Of a stretch of DNA of 64,000 nucleotides, positions 49,501 to 58,327 are shown piece by piece. The DNA is from Terebella lapidaria (lineage: Eukaryota; Annelida; Polychaeta; Terebellida; Terebellidae), in the NCBI GenBank assembly GCA_949152475.1, contig OX424559.1, forward strand, positions 34,579,119-34,643,118, in the 5' to 3' direction. The notes under the pieces are model-generated. The model saw only the letters and a program-made list of their open reading frames with translations, did not search any database and had not been told where the DNA came from. The first letter of the stretch is position 1; the number at the start of each line of letters is the position of its first letter. The position numbers and the translations under genes are program-made.

Positions 49501-50459
49501 CGTGACACGTCAGAGTTACTGGGCTTCCCTCCACAACATTGGCGGGGTTTGGGGATATCACAGGCGTGCTGGGGGTGTCTATTAGGTAGAATAATAACAC
49601 AGAATCACTCGGCTTTGTTGGCTCAAAATACAAATATTTAAAAGTAACATATCCAATACGCTCCCCATACTGCGTTATAACACTACTGTACTCCAGTCCC
49701 ATTCGCATATAGATGTGAGGGAAAGTACACAAACGTCCCATATGAAATGTGCTATATAAAAGATGCCTGAAATGTAAGTCAGATCGCATGTGGCAAAAAT
49801 GTTTTGCAATATCTATAATTTTATCTACATACAGTGTGAGACGCCAGTAACATTAAAACGTGATCCTAATACTAACACATACCGTATATGAACAGCCTGG
49901 CGTCATTGTTGTCAGCTGTACCTACTGGTGATACCAAGTTACATCGGTAGTTGGCCTCTGTATCTGCAGGTTGTACTTGGTACAGTTCCAAGTCCAGTTG
50001 TCTGTTGTTAGAGTATGTCACGTTTGTTCTCTGCTCATACCCGTATCTCCAGGTTACGGAAAGTTCTTTGGTGTAGAATGCATCAGGATAGCTTATGTGT
50101 TGGTAATACAGGTTAACTGTGGTCAGTTGCCAGTTAATACTCTGGTCCAGTTCCCAGGTGAATGTAGCCAGTGACCCTCTGTTTGTCCTCACCAAGCCCG
50201 GCGTACGCGTGAATGTCAGCGCTGTAAGTGAGAATAATAATAACAACAATATGAATATAATCGCTACATGCGGGAGTATGTGCGAATTATATATCTGAAG
50301 GTGCAGTGGTTATAACAAACTTCGGGTTTGGTGAACGCTATAATTCGGGAATGCTATAATGTACTGATTACCTAAGGGCTTAGAACTTTGATTAATAATG
50401 AACATGTACATACCTGTACTAGCTTGCACGAACAATATGAATATGCAGGAAAGTTCCAT
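22526..50459 (-). CDS. Gene B: paralogous Ig/FN3 receptor, tail-to-tail with gene A (12 exons)
   Basis: Minus-strand paralogue of gene A: signal exon, Ig1-Ig4, Ig-like 7, FN3a, membrane-proximal domain, transmembrane helix and three tail exons. Exon lengths nearly equal those of gene A (339, 297, 279, 321, 330, 306, 279, 107, 63, 108, 36 bp); with the 46-bp signal exon they total 2511 bp, exactly 837 codons, and every junction phase agrees. Ig5, Ig6 and one tail exon of gene A are missing. The intron between 47968 and 28901 is about 19 kb and holds a LINE, a fold-back element and other repeats. The intron between 27843 and 22971 holds the DIRS-like unit. Tail motifs are VQYDNI, KQYEDL and KVYHNV. 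Treating the two clusters as one gene is inference from collinearity and phase; a split pair of half-genes is the alternative. Confidence 0.78.
22709..22816 (-). CDS. Gene B exon 11, cytoplasmic tail 2 (ITIM-like)
   Basis: 108 bp, acceptor TTACTTCAG, donor CAGC/GTAAGA, phase 0-0. Contains VQYDNIEV (fits both ITIM and YxN) and KQYEDLNV. Matches gene A's 105-bp exon in size and motif spacing. Confidence 0.82.
22908..22970 (-). CDS. Gene B exon 10, cytoplasmic tail 1
   Basis: 63 bp, acceptor GATTTCAG, donor GACG/GTAAGA, phase 0-0. Product starts KHVRTSDRDTQNW; no tyrosine. Supported by splice sites, phase and position (gene A counterpart 60 bp), not by sequence similarity, so confidence is moderate. 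Confidence 0.6.
23934..27336. mobile_element. Unit with 700-800 bp terminal inverted repeats
   Basis: Left repeat 23934-24734 and right repeat about 26625-27336 are diverged inverted copies. Shared landmarks from the outside in are AACCATGTTTTAGGGTC, GGTGCC...GGCACCC, a TTTTTCAGGGCCGA-type block, ACATGACATACATTATATG and CCTCATTCGCCAA. The interior is a decayed DIRS-like fragment. No target duplication was found. It lies in the intron between the transmembrane and first tail exon of gene B. Confidence 0.8.
25130..26650 (-). pseudogene. Decayed DIRS-like RNase H / tyrosine recombinase fragment
   Basis: Across frames the minus strand reads ELKAVWLGIRHFQ and YIKNQEG (RNase H style), LDLFATFQN, NAITLDWSNF, LLPAVLQKI (the region joining RNase H to recombinase in DIRS-type elements), then KWRVFSAWCS (recombinase N-terminus). 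Several frameshifts and stops interrupt it. No intact catalytic R..R..Y set was found. The reverse transcriptase part is missing. Confidence 0.65.
27844..27950 (-). CDS. Gene B exon 9, transmembrane segment
   Basis: 107 bp, acceptor CGTTTCAG, donor CAAG/GTAAGT, phase 1 to 0. Encodes IIWIVVGVVCGVVI followed by LLIAVVLFVL and a basic HHKR stop-transfer. Same length and phase as gene A's transmembrane exon. Confidence 0.9.
28220..28498 (-). CDS. Gene B exon 8, membrane-proximal FN3-like domain
   Basis: 279 bp, acceptor CATCGCAG, donor GCAG/GTGTGT, phase 1-1. Conserves IVWYLANLGS, the two-Cys segment ACDSRDSSLC and MLYDGDDLVN relative to gene A 15228-15503. Confidence 0.87.
28595..28900 (-). CDS. 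Gene B exon 7, FN3a
   Basis: 306 bp, acceptor CTGAATAG, donor CTCG/GTTCGT, phase 1-1. DPPYDLVCTD, LEWRAGYHGG and SYRIQVDAIN reproduce the FN3 core of gene A 14661-14966. It lies 19 kb from exon 6. Confidence 0.85.
30588..30770. mobile_element. Dispersed element, copy 2 (internally deleted, inverted)
   Basis: Inverted relative to 2993-3745: GTGAGACAGAGTGCCATCGCG and GTTGATATAACGCACAC match the two ends of copy 1, the middle being shorter. Confidence 0.65.
32134..32208. repeat. AT-rich palindrome, about 36-bp arms
   Basis: GCTGAAAGG...ATCTTGTTATATTTGCA is followed after a short centre by its complement ending CCTTTCAGC. Two outer mismatches only. Cruciform-prone. Confidence 0.75.
32551..33110. 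mobile_element. Fold-back element with 24-25 bp subterminal repeats
   Basis: About 38-bp terminal inverted repeats (CTACGGAGCC...GAAGAAATATTTTT). Direct repeat GATAG on both sides (32546-32550, 33111-33115). Interior: two arms of tandem CGCGTTCCCTCGCAATATTA-type units (32596-32813 and, inverted, 32850-33062) around a short unique spacer. ORFs inside simply translate the repeats. Confidence 0.85.
34721..35692 (+). pseudogene. LINE endonuclease domain, broken
   Basis: Three consecutive frames: 34721-34963 (FFCLVESHPVGTH, GGVGILAKN), 34982-35227 (YGFMICVCYLPPADS, CGDFNARSG) and 35255-35692 (LDHSIL). These are motifs of LINE endonucleases (Glu of VESH, the NAR Asn/Asp, the D-H pair). At least two stops or frameshifts break it. 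Confidence 0.8.
35738..36899. mobile_element. Palindromic DNA element inside the LINE, ACACA target duplication
   Basis: Ends CACCCTGC / GCAGGGTG. Arms of about 500 bp are inverted copies (for example CCACAAATATGTAGTGTCCAAA at 36010 and its complement at 36620). ACACA occurs on both sides (35733-35737, 36900-36904). Excising it joins the LINE in frame (KQAH to MDEV). No ORF. Confidence 0.87.
36904..37971 (+). pseudogene. LINE linker and reverse transcriptase N-terminal half
   Basis: 36904-37443 gives a linker region ending in a stop. After a frameshift, 37582-37967 carries RT motifs: PIPKAGKDNLLSTSYRCISL and VVFIDFTRAFDTVHHEF (first catalytic Asp). Cut at DSIK by the next insertion. Confidence 0.85.
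37961..39696. repeat. 868-bp tandem duplication inside copy 2
   Basis: 37961-38828 is repeated at 38829-39696 at a constant offset of 868 bp with few differences. Each half contains a satellite monomer, two copies of a ~150-bp segment whose plus strand reads DDANKKRKILHFAIETN, and a PEGY-type block shared with 44795-44880. Confidence 0.88.
37967..41455 (+). mobile_element. Retroelement unit, copy 2, lacking the RT, inside the LINE
   Basis: Same ends as 8355-13699 in opposite orientation: ATTAGCCC at the left, GGACGACGGACG and TATCGGACCATAGGTACGGT at the right. TAAAAA flanks both sides (37961-37966, 41456-41461). Removing the insert joins the LINE as DSIK to NMCG in frame. The RT is absent; the satellite and the 3' segment (40980-41455) remain. 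Confidence 0.85.
39640..40985. repeat. About 117-bp satellite carrying nuclear-receptor half-sites (array 2)
   Basis: About 11 monomers, opposite orientation to array 1: TGACCTTGAAAATGAGGTCA, GAGGTCAAAGGTCAAATTC, TTCAAGGTCACGAGAATATT. Copies are more uniform than in array 1. Single monomers lie at 38030-38240 and 38900-39110. Confidence 0.92.
41465..42480 (+). pseudogene. LINE reverse transcriptase C-terminal half
   Basis: TDWFDVKTGVRQGDTLSPT and LLYADDIVALSDS (catalytic YADD), then frameshifts; a later segment (41877-42284) reads YLKIHKATVTPVMDYASAIW, typical of the thumb/C-terminal region of LINE polymerases. Confidence 0.85.
42796..42860. repeat. G-rich / TG microsatellite
   Basis: Runs of G (10 and 9) and TGTGTGTG tracts on one strand; potential G-quadruplex. 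Confidence 0.85.
43136..44047. repeat. Large inverted repeat, left copy
   Basis: Diverged reverse complement of 51796-52967. Matching landmarks: TTGCTTGAGCATTGTTTCG, GACAGGGTGAACAATGCTACG, GAGAGTGGGAGTTGTAGGG, AGTGGGAACCCTGTGA and GGCGACACATGTC. No coding potential seen. Confidence 0.8.
44048..47960. other. Gene B intron stretch, mostly unassigned
   Basis: A block at 44795-44880 repeats the 38520-38605 sequence (CAAGCC..AAGGCTACTGA). Otherwise single-copy-looking AT-rich DNA except the GC-rich island at 46330-46800. No exon recognized. Confidence 0.5.
46330..46800. other. GC-rich, CpG-rich island inside intron
   Basis: Sharp rise in GC with many CpG and CCGG sites. Short ORFs on both strands (Pro/Arg/Ser-rich) have no recognizable domain. 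Either the 5' part of an unrecognized retroelement or a regulatory CpG island. Confidence 0.45.
47969..48298 (-). CDS. Gene B exon 6, divergent Ig-like domain
   Basis: 330 bp, acceptor CTCGCCAG, donor GAAG/GTGAGT, phase 1-1. Matches gene A 14084-14413 in length and in the signatures ICQEANPF, ANWTF, LTLPDD, HYGIYTMTS and LQLSTEG. It again lacks the F-strand Cys. Confidence 0.85.
48454..48774 (-). CDS. Gene B exon 5, Ig4
   Basis: 321 bp, acceptor TTTCTTCTAG, donor CTAT/GTAAGA, phase 1-1. LSVLCEVRA, ISWRYEGGD and GDYTCTGAN mark the Ig core. The next exon is only about 155 bp downstream, which leaves no room for the Ig5 and Ig6 exons seen in gene A. Confidence 0.92.
48871..49149 (-). CDS. Gene B exon 4, Ig3
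   Basis: 279 bp, acceptor TTATAACAG, donor CACG/GTATGT, phase 1-1. LDLTCDLSP, YTWRRDG and AWRCEVDN; nearly identical to gene A Ig3, so the duplication is recent or the exon is kept alike by gene conversion. Confidence 0.93.
49282..49578 (-). CDS. Gene B exon 3, Ig2
   Basis: 297 bp, acceptor ACCTAATAG, donor CAGT/GTGAGT, phase 1-1. VTLTCHADT, YTWTRDG and LYGCEAWE are the Ig core. Very close to gene A Ig2. Confidence 0.92.
49883..50221 (-). CDS. Gene B exon 2, Ig1 (V-like, missing B-strand Cys)
   Basis: 339 bp, acceptor CACTTACAG, donor TACG/GTATGT, phase 1-1. Paralogue of gene A 4394-4732: LTFTRTPGL, ATFTWELDQ and NYRCNL are conserved, again with no Cys in the B strand and one in the F strand. 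Confidence 0.88.
50414..50459 (-). CDS. Gene B exon 1, signal peptide
   Basis: 46 bp from ATG at 50459 to donor ACAG/GTATGT, ending phase 1. Encodes MELSCIFILFVQAST, a compact hydrophobic signal peptide; joined to the next exon it continues ALTFTRTP. An in-frame ATG 24 bp upstream (50483) would add eight polar residues; the shorter form looks more like a signal sequence. Confidence 0.8.
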
Positions 50460-51795
50460 CTCAATGTACTTTGAATTGACCATCGTTCTTTCCTGAGGCA
50501 CGATCATATTGTCGAATTTCTATCACAACTTTCTGCGTAGTACCAGGAAGTGTAAATTGTGTGTTTATCATTTGCGGACTGAAGAAAGTCAGAGATCGAG
50601 GTAGGAACATAGTGTCATAAAGATTGTCAGAGTAATACGTATCTATGCTCGGTAACTGTAACACTCGAAAGCAGTGTTCATATGAACATGTTTTTGAAAG
50701 CCTCTTTTTCGAATGAAATGTTTTGCTTAATTAACGGCTTTGATTACAGCACTGGTTCTTGTTCATTGTGTTGATTAAATATTTGTTCTGCATCAAACTG
50801 CATCAAGTGTTTAAATACCTAACTTCAATGTTGTCGATACCCTAAAATACATGCATACAACACCACATTGACTCTGTACATAGAGACGTGGGTGAAGTCC
50901 CCTGTGCGGCGGCCAACTAAGAAGTAATGTGCTGAATGATATACACATGTGTGTAAATAAATACATGCACATATATAGAGATCGTGCGTGCCAGGCACCT
51001 ACAACATATTTTTACACGCAGCATTACAGGATATATATGCTGATGGCATAACGTGGTCAGATTAGGTCCGTTGACACTATTATGGAAATACCAAATAACA
51101 TTTATCCATTAGCATTTTTTCCACAACGGATTCATGTTTCGTATCCTTGAAGTATGTTTTCTGGAGTTTCCACAATGTCCTACGTTTTGGTTAGATTCTT
51201 ACCAATAACAATAAATGAAAATAGATGTAAAATGAAAATTGTAATTTCATTGCCGTCTGATTTTTAAGAATACAATAAAGATTCATTGGGCTGTAAAATA
51301 TTACCCAATGCTATGAACACAACAGGAGCATGCGAACAAGATACATAGCTGTACTTCATTACAACACATTAGCTGGGACCAAATGACTGTGTCACAAATC
51401 ATTTGTTGACAGAAATAAAACAATATTTTAGAGCATAATAATGCACAATATATACAAATAATCATTTTTTGTCCTGTCATATTCGAAGCTTGATACCACG
51501 GAATGTTGTAGATTCTCAATTATCTGTTTGCAGTCCCTGGCCCGCTAGTTTTGTGAAAAGGATTCATAGACAGCTGGCACATATTGAAAGATAACATCAT
51601 ATCAACGAAATTATGTTAAATTTGGACAATTAAAAAAATGACATTGACCGTTTGTAGAATATTATTTTGTATGTTTAGGCCCTCATAATTCTCCACATCG
51701 GAAGCTCCCAAGTTAGCATTCGTCCATTTCCTGACATTGTAGAAACAAGGGAAACCATAGAAAATTTACTGTACATAAACAAGTAAGCGTCCGGA

Positions 51796-52967
51796 AAGAC
51801 ATGTGTCGCCTCTCAGCAGTGCGTAGCTTGATTCCATTGTGGGGCACTGGGGATTTTTTTGAGTCTGGACTTCTGAACTCATGACCTACTGCAAATATAG
51901 TCACAGGGTTCCCACTCTAGCTGATAACAGAATCAAAGACTTTCCAGACCTAAAACGGACAATTTCCAGATAATTTTATTCCCAAACCCCTACAACTCCC
52001 AATCTCGCAAACCAAAAATAAACTGTTATGCACGATAATTCCTGAATATAAATTTAACACGCTTGTACACTTATATCGACATCTATGTATGCGCTGATCT
52101 TGACTTGCAAACAACATTTTGGCTGAAATATTTCGTTACTGCATCGAATTGCAAAAATCATTTATGAAACATTTTTCCGCATAGCATTGTTCACCCTGTC
52201 ACCGGTGCCCATGGTTGCCTCTTCATGGTAAAAAATGGAAACACATACATCAATACTAGCATATGCATCCACTGAACACTTCGGATCATATGATGGGTTA
52301 CCTTGGTAAAGTGATTCCTGTTAGACATCACCAAGTGGTTCGTTCCCTTTTGCTGTCATATCAAAGCGAGCCCATGACGATTATGTAGGTTTGACCTAAA
52401 AGGATTTCGATACAATAACTTGTGGAAGTGTCAAAAGGGTGCTCACTTCTTCAAGTTCATTCAAGAACGATATCTTTCGGAACAGTGCTCAAGCATTATG
52501 AGCTGTTAACCCCTTCACTGCGAGGCTCAGTGAAATCGCCTGTTCGGAAGAAAAATGGCAAAATATGATATATTCTCAAATATTATGAATATTTCAACAA
52601 AGAATGGGAATATTATTGTGAATTTTATATAAATTTGATACTGAACGGTTGTTGAGCAGCGTGTTGCCATCATAACTGTCCAAATAAACAGCACATAGAT
52701 ATTGTAGATGACATTTATTGCCATGTGTGCATATAAATCAAAATTGCTATGTGCACGAAATATGTGCTGGTTCTCATCTCTTCTGCAGAAGCCCTTCTGA
52801 AGACATACATAACTTTGAGATGACTGGCCAACTGATGCTCATTGCATTATTTTACAGTGTCCATGCATGCTTACCTTCTCGGGCTATACGCACACTGGAA
52901 TTGACGTTAGTGCCTAAGACCTTCTCGGGCTATACGCAGTGAAGGGGTTAATGAACAAGCCATACCG
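51796..52967. repeat. Large inverted repeat, right copy (with MITE insertion)
   Basis: Reverse complement of 43136-44047, interrupted by a piggyBac-like MITE at 52510-52947. With the left copy it brackets the signal and Ig exons of gene B. Confidence 0.8.
52510..52947. mobile_element. piggyBac-like MITE, TTAA target
   Basis: Terminal repeats CCCCTTCACTGCG / CGCAGTGAAGGGG, flanked by TTAA at 52506-52509 and 52948-52951, the diagnostic target of piggyBac elements. The element-free arrangement is visible in the paralogous repeat near 43140. CTTCTCGGGCTATACGC occurs twice inside near the right end. Confidence 0.9.
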
Positions 52968-53325
52968 TGCACCCAATACAAACACCAATTACTTTCTAGA
53001 TAATACTAACGGTTAGCTTTCGTTTGAACCATAACGCTGTGCTCCCCCAGACCAGCGCACAGCGTTACCTTTCCCTTGAACCACCTAACCTAACGGTAAT
53101 CCCACAGTTCTCATCGAAAATGTCCTTGACATTGACCGATCAGTGACATGAGAGACTTTGGTTTGAAATATATGGTGGCTTCTACAGGTATCCCCCTCAA
53201 CATTTTTTAATATAGGCCTAAACGTTGGTGGGAAATAATTCACAATTTCACTTTGAAGATTTCGCCACATACAGTAGGCCTACTTCCAATATTACATAGT
53301 TATATAATGATAAATTACACAATTA

Positions 53326-53508
53326 GGGACCCCTAGCAATCAGTACGTGTACGGGAACGTATACGTCAACGACATGGTGACATCACCATTTGCTAGATAT
53401 TCAGGGGGTATTTCTGCGTAAATGACGCATTTGCATGATACTGGCAGTGTCGACGACGTTTACGTACTAGTATACGTTCCCGTACACGTATGGATTGCTA
53501 GGCGTCCC
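53326..53508. mobile_element. 183-bp MITE with TA target duplication
   Basis: Ends GGGACCCCTAGCAATC / GATTGCTAGGCGTCCC with arms continuing through ACGTGTACGGGAACGTATAC. TA on both sides (53324-53325, 53509-53510). Tc1/mariner-type target. Confidence 0.85.
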
Positions 53509-53902
53509 TATGTGTTTGCAACTTTTACGTCCACGTAAACATGCATCTGGAACTCTGTCTTCAGGCTGTGAATAGAACATGACAAAATATTCACACGTAG
53601 GCCTACGTTCTGATACCCAAACTGTAACAATTGCCTAACACTGTACATCGTATCGTCCTAAATTTTATTTACCCTATAAGTGCATGGAATAGATAGGCCT
53701 ATACTATATACTAATATATACTGATAGAACTTGTGGGCATATTAAAAGTTGTGCACAATCAATAATTTCCAGTGTGAGTTTATTTAGGCCTATAAATATA
53801 AATTCCTCCAAAATATATCTTTCATTTTTGAATGTAGTGTGAGCAATTAACCTAAATCAATGGTTGTCCATATGTACATGATATACCTCATCAGCTCTGT
53901 AT

Positions 53903-54045
53903 CATTATATGCATATGGCATTGTTTCGAGTGCTAGATCGGTTTATCTAGCAATCTGTTACCGAATCTAGGCCGAGCCTGTAGGCGAGGCTTAGATGGTG
54001 ATCAGTTTGTAGATAAACCGAGAACACAATGTCATATATGCATTT
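53903..54045. repeat. Imperfect palindrome
   Basis: GGCATTGTTTCGAG...CGGTTTATCTA at the left is mirrored by TAGATAAACCGAGAAC and ACAATGTCATAT at the right; the centre holds a GGCCGAGCCTGTAGGCGAGGC hairpin. MITE-like. Confidence 0.65.
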
Positions 54046-55659
54046 TCTCGTACGACATGCCAATAAACAGCCGTCACGGCAATCAAATGATATGTTTTAC
54101 CCGCTGGAGTGCTAGATCGAAATATCTTGGAACTGCTCTCACCATTGGACGGAAACGGTGGAGTGCGAGAATGTACACGTTTATGATGTCTGGTGTTTTC
54201 TTCCACTGTCCCCGGGGGCGGGATCAAACAAGGTTTTACTTTTGCTATCAAATATGCCACGTCGGCCTATAATTTAGGTATATCGTATAGACATAAAGCG
54301 TACATTTTGCATATTTTGACTAATAAGTAATTGATGGCTTGGTTGTTAGATTGATTGATTGTTTGAGTTGGGTCTCAAATGTCAACGTGCAGCTTCCATA
54401 CATGAAAATCACACCGGTGCTGCGCATGCGCTTCCTCGTTCCTTCAGGCATGTCGGTGCTACTTGCAGATTTTTTCACGCAAGACTGAATCATGTGAATA
54501 GGATCCACATTCTAGTGCTAATTAATCAAACGCATGTAACAAAAAGTCATACACGCATTACTATGGATTCATCGTTCCATGTATGAACCGACGCTGTGTA
54601 AGTAAAGATGAATCCTCCAGATCTCAACAGGCCAGACCTAGGCCCATGCCTAGGCCGGCCGTTGTTGGTCAACTTGGTGGCACGCATGCACTGGCCTGTT
54701 GTGTTGTAGATCTAGGCGGTTATTCCTTCATGGTAACTACCGCGAAAATTAGTCCCGCGAAGTACGTGAGTTCAGAAATGTTTTTAGGTCAGGTCAGTAG
54801 AATAGGGTTAGGGCCAAATGCTGTCACGCTACCATCACTGACCATTGTCGAGTCACTGTCACCAGCACAGTACTCGATTTCGCCTGTACAATACTAAATA
54901 CTTTGTTTACTTCGAGTTCACCGAGTCACTCACGTTTGAACATGGTGTGTACAAACGTTTTGTTTATACCACTTGACCTGACCTAGAAACATTTCCGAAC
55001 TGGCTTTTTGGTGGCCAGCTAGATCTAGTTCTACATTTCCTTGCCGTTTACAAGCGTCTCTGTCCACCTCAAATTCCGACTTTTCCAATTATATTAATTA
55101 AAAGGCCACAGGCTAGCAAAACCCCTTGGTCACCACACTAAACCTGTGAATGTTCGTTTACCAGACATGCTATGACAAAATCATTGTCAAATTATCACAA
55201 GTATAGACATTTGTATGTTTCTTGCGATATATTATGTTGGCATATCACCAATTTATCTTAGGAAATCAATCAATTTATCGAGCAATCAGCTTGAAAAATC
55301 GAGTAATCTGAATGGCAACAGTTTATTTTTAGCCCAAGAGGCTCTGACGTCACGACGTGAATATCAACACCACAGAAAAACAGCATTGCCCCGCAATTTA
55401 CGTAATTGTACGTATGGTGGTATCTGAGCATGGTTCACGTTGTAATGTCACATCCATAAGCGATGAGGATGTAAACAATGCCACGTGCATGCATTCCAAT
55501 ATCGATTTTTACGGATCGGTTGGGCGAGAAAATCTTCAAACAACCCAGGTCACATCAAAATAGTATATATTGATTTCTTAGTATGTACGGAAGCCGTTTT
55601 TGCATATTATTCATTTTCCCAAATATGACCCTTTAATTAAATATCGGCCATTTTTAATA

Positions 55660-55900
55660 TATCATTGTGACATCATGGCAATATCACATTTGTGATGTCA
55701 TATCCAAGATGTGATTGTGTTATCACACCGACCTCACACCTTTGAGGTCACAGTTGTGAGGTCCCTGTGATATCACAACTATATAACCAATAACCTTTGT
55801 GATGTCATCAAAGATTGTAAGAAGTAAAGATACCGCACTTCTTCTATACGTCAATGTGACGTTTTGCTCACAGCGCCGCCAAGCGGCAAGGGAGACGCTA
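55660..55900. repeat. Inverted repeat left of THAP gene C
   Basis: Contains CACCTTTGAGGTCACAGTTG, AAGATTGTAAGAAGTAAAGA and GCGCCGCCAAGCGGCAAGGG, which recur inverted at 63640-63870. Together they bracket gene C at 7.98 kb spacing, as expected for terminal repeats of a P-like transposon. Exact ends not determined. Confidence 0.72.
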
Positions 55901-56376
55901 TAGTAGTTGCCGATGTAAACAAACGCATATTGATCACGCACATGTCATAACTATAAACCGATTTCATATGAAGTTGTTGTTTTGACACTCAATAAAATGA
56001 AAATCTTCATTCAAACTGACTTTCTACAAATAAACTGCCATATAAATTGTTTTCATCGTAAAAATTCGCTCCAGTTTAGGCGGCTATCGTAAGTTTTGGA
56101 TGATTGAAGCGGCAATGCTGCGTTAAAACTAATTTAGCCATTTTGGAAATACAGTAGGGCTAGTTTTGATTATCTACCAGTATAATATCTACATGTATCA
56201 GTATATATCTTCAATCATGTTTTATTTTAAACGCAATACTTGGTCACAGAGGTGATCCGGTGATCGTCGTATATTTTCAAGAAAAAAATTCTTATGGTAT
56301 TTATAAATTGGTGAACTGCTAAGTTGACATGCGTTAAGACATACTGTACAATGTCATGTTTTGAGAGGCGAAAAAT

Positions 56377-56428
56377 GGGTGGCTAGTTCAGTCAAAAAAT
56401 AAGAAAAGAGAGACTGAACTAGCCACCC
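56377..56428. repeat. Perfect 17-bp hairpin
   Basis: GGGTGGCTAGTTCAGTC and its exact complement separated by an 18-bp A/G-rich loop. Confidence 0.9.
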
Positions 56429-57686
56429 AACGTGTTTATTTGATTATATCACCTCGATTGGTGTCTGTACAACTACAGCTGTAGTTGATCTCTGATTGAA
56501 TTACATGTAATTCTTTTACCGTATCTATCATTTATCCTCAGTGTCTCAATTCAATAAATGTATTATAAAATCATCTACAAAGAACTTTTAATTCCTGAGA
56601 TCTAATTTATTAAATTTTCGCAAATGAAATGCTCTTTACCGGTAATTATATATGTGATCTCGCACCATGCAGAATTCCTATTTTGATTGGTGTACTTTAA
56701 GACAATGGCGTCAGATATTGAACTGTTATTGTATAATTAAAATAAATTAAGGTCCACCCATTTATCGTGAGAACTTGGTGTCACATGTGTATTTCCTTAT
56801 GTAACTTGTGTGAATAAAATAAAGTTGTAAGATAACCAAATGGAAATAGAGTATGTCAGAGTCGATTAAGTTTTGAGGAATCTATTAGTCGAAGAAAGTG
56901 AAGACTACATGATTAATTCGTTCCTACATTTTATTGGATGTTATCAAAATATTCCAAAATTCTATGAGCAGACCATACATGAACATGTAGGAACAATATA
57001 CCAACATACAACATATACACCACAAGTTTATTTCATCCCAAACATTCACACACAAAATATGTTCAGATCTCATGTCATCAGATTTTTCCAGTGCATTATT
57101 ACATTCACTACCGGTATTATCATCACACTGGTATTCATATTTACACCCCCCTCCCACAGAACACACACATAATATTCTCCAACCACCCACCACCAGATCA
57201 TCATGCACTCAATTATATACATACAAATATAGACTACATGTCATAATATTCACCCTATAACATGTCTAATGCCATGTGTACTAAGTAGTAGTATACATTC
57301 AATCTGCAACTACATGCAGGAAATTTTGACAATATTTTTTGCATAAATATTCTGCAAACAACAGTGCATGGATATACATGCTCAAAAGTATTAATACCAT
57401 TCAGCAATTGTACTGCCATATTCATACTAAGTATACAAGAACAGAGTAAATGTACATTGTACATTTGGCCAAATACGAACCTGACATGTTGAATGTCTGA
57501 GACATTTTACCAACAAATACCAGTAAAACATGTACATCTGTCACTTGTCGCATGCGACTTACATTGTAATTTGAGCAACTTACCAGCAATTAACAGAAAT
57601 ACATTCTAACTAGATGTCAAGGCCTAAAGATGCCTTGGAGGCATTTTGGTGTTTAAACTAATTTATAATATTTATAACATGTTTGC

Positions 57687-58025
57687 ACGGGCTCTACGAC
57701 ACACCATCCAAGATATCGACGAAAATGAAATTTGTCGACCCAGCAGAATAATTAGAGGTCGAGGTCAAAGATAATCCATAATACACTTTAGACATGTTTG
57801 TCTAGGCCGACGAGTTCGAAGATAACGTCCGTTTCGCTCTATGACACACTGTTTTCGAGATGCCGAAAACGGAAAATACAGACTCAACAAAAAAATTTCT
57901 GGTCAAGGTCAAAGTTCATTCATAATACCCCTCAGACAAGTTTGTTTAGGGCGATGAGTCCGAAAATACATCCGTTTCGCTCTACAACGCACCATTTCCG
58001 AGATATCGCCGAAAACGAAAAATGC
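57687..58025. repeat. Tandem repeat, about 145-bp units
   Basis: GCTCTACGACACACCAT-type unit starts at 57687, 57836 and 57978, each followed by GAGATATCGCCGAAAA-like sequence and by GGTCAAGGTCAAAG. About 2.3 diverged copies just beyond the 3' end of gene C. Confidence 0.8.
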
Positions 58026-58327
58026 TCAGCAAAAAAATTGTACCTCTAGGTCGAAGATTGTTTGATGGATTGATCCCAAAGTCCCAAAGTTCTTCTCTCT
58101 TGGTAAATGAACCTCCATGCAAAGTTCCGCAGCCATCGCATGTATACTTTTTTATCGCGCGGATACAAAGTTCCATCCACATAATATGTCTGACCAATGC
58201 TGAAAATTTGGCGAAGATACATCGAGGCAAACAAAGGTTATCGATCGAAAACCAAAACAGTGCAAAAAAAAAGGAAGAAAAAAAATCCTGCTAAAACCAT
58301 AAAGGCATTCCTGCCGAAACGCCTTAA

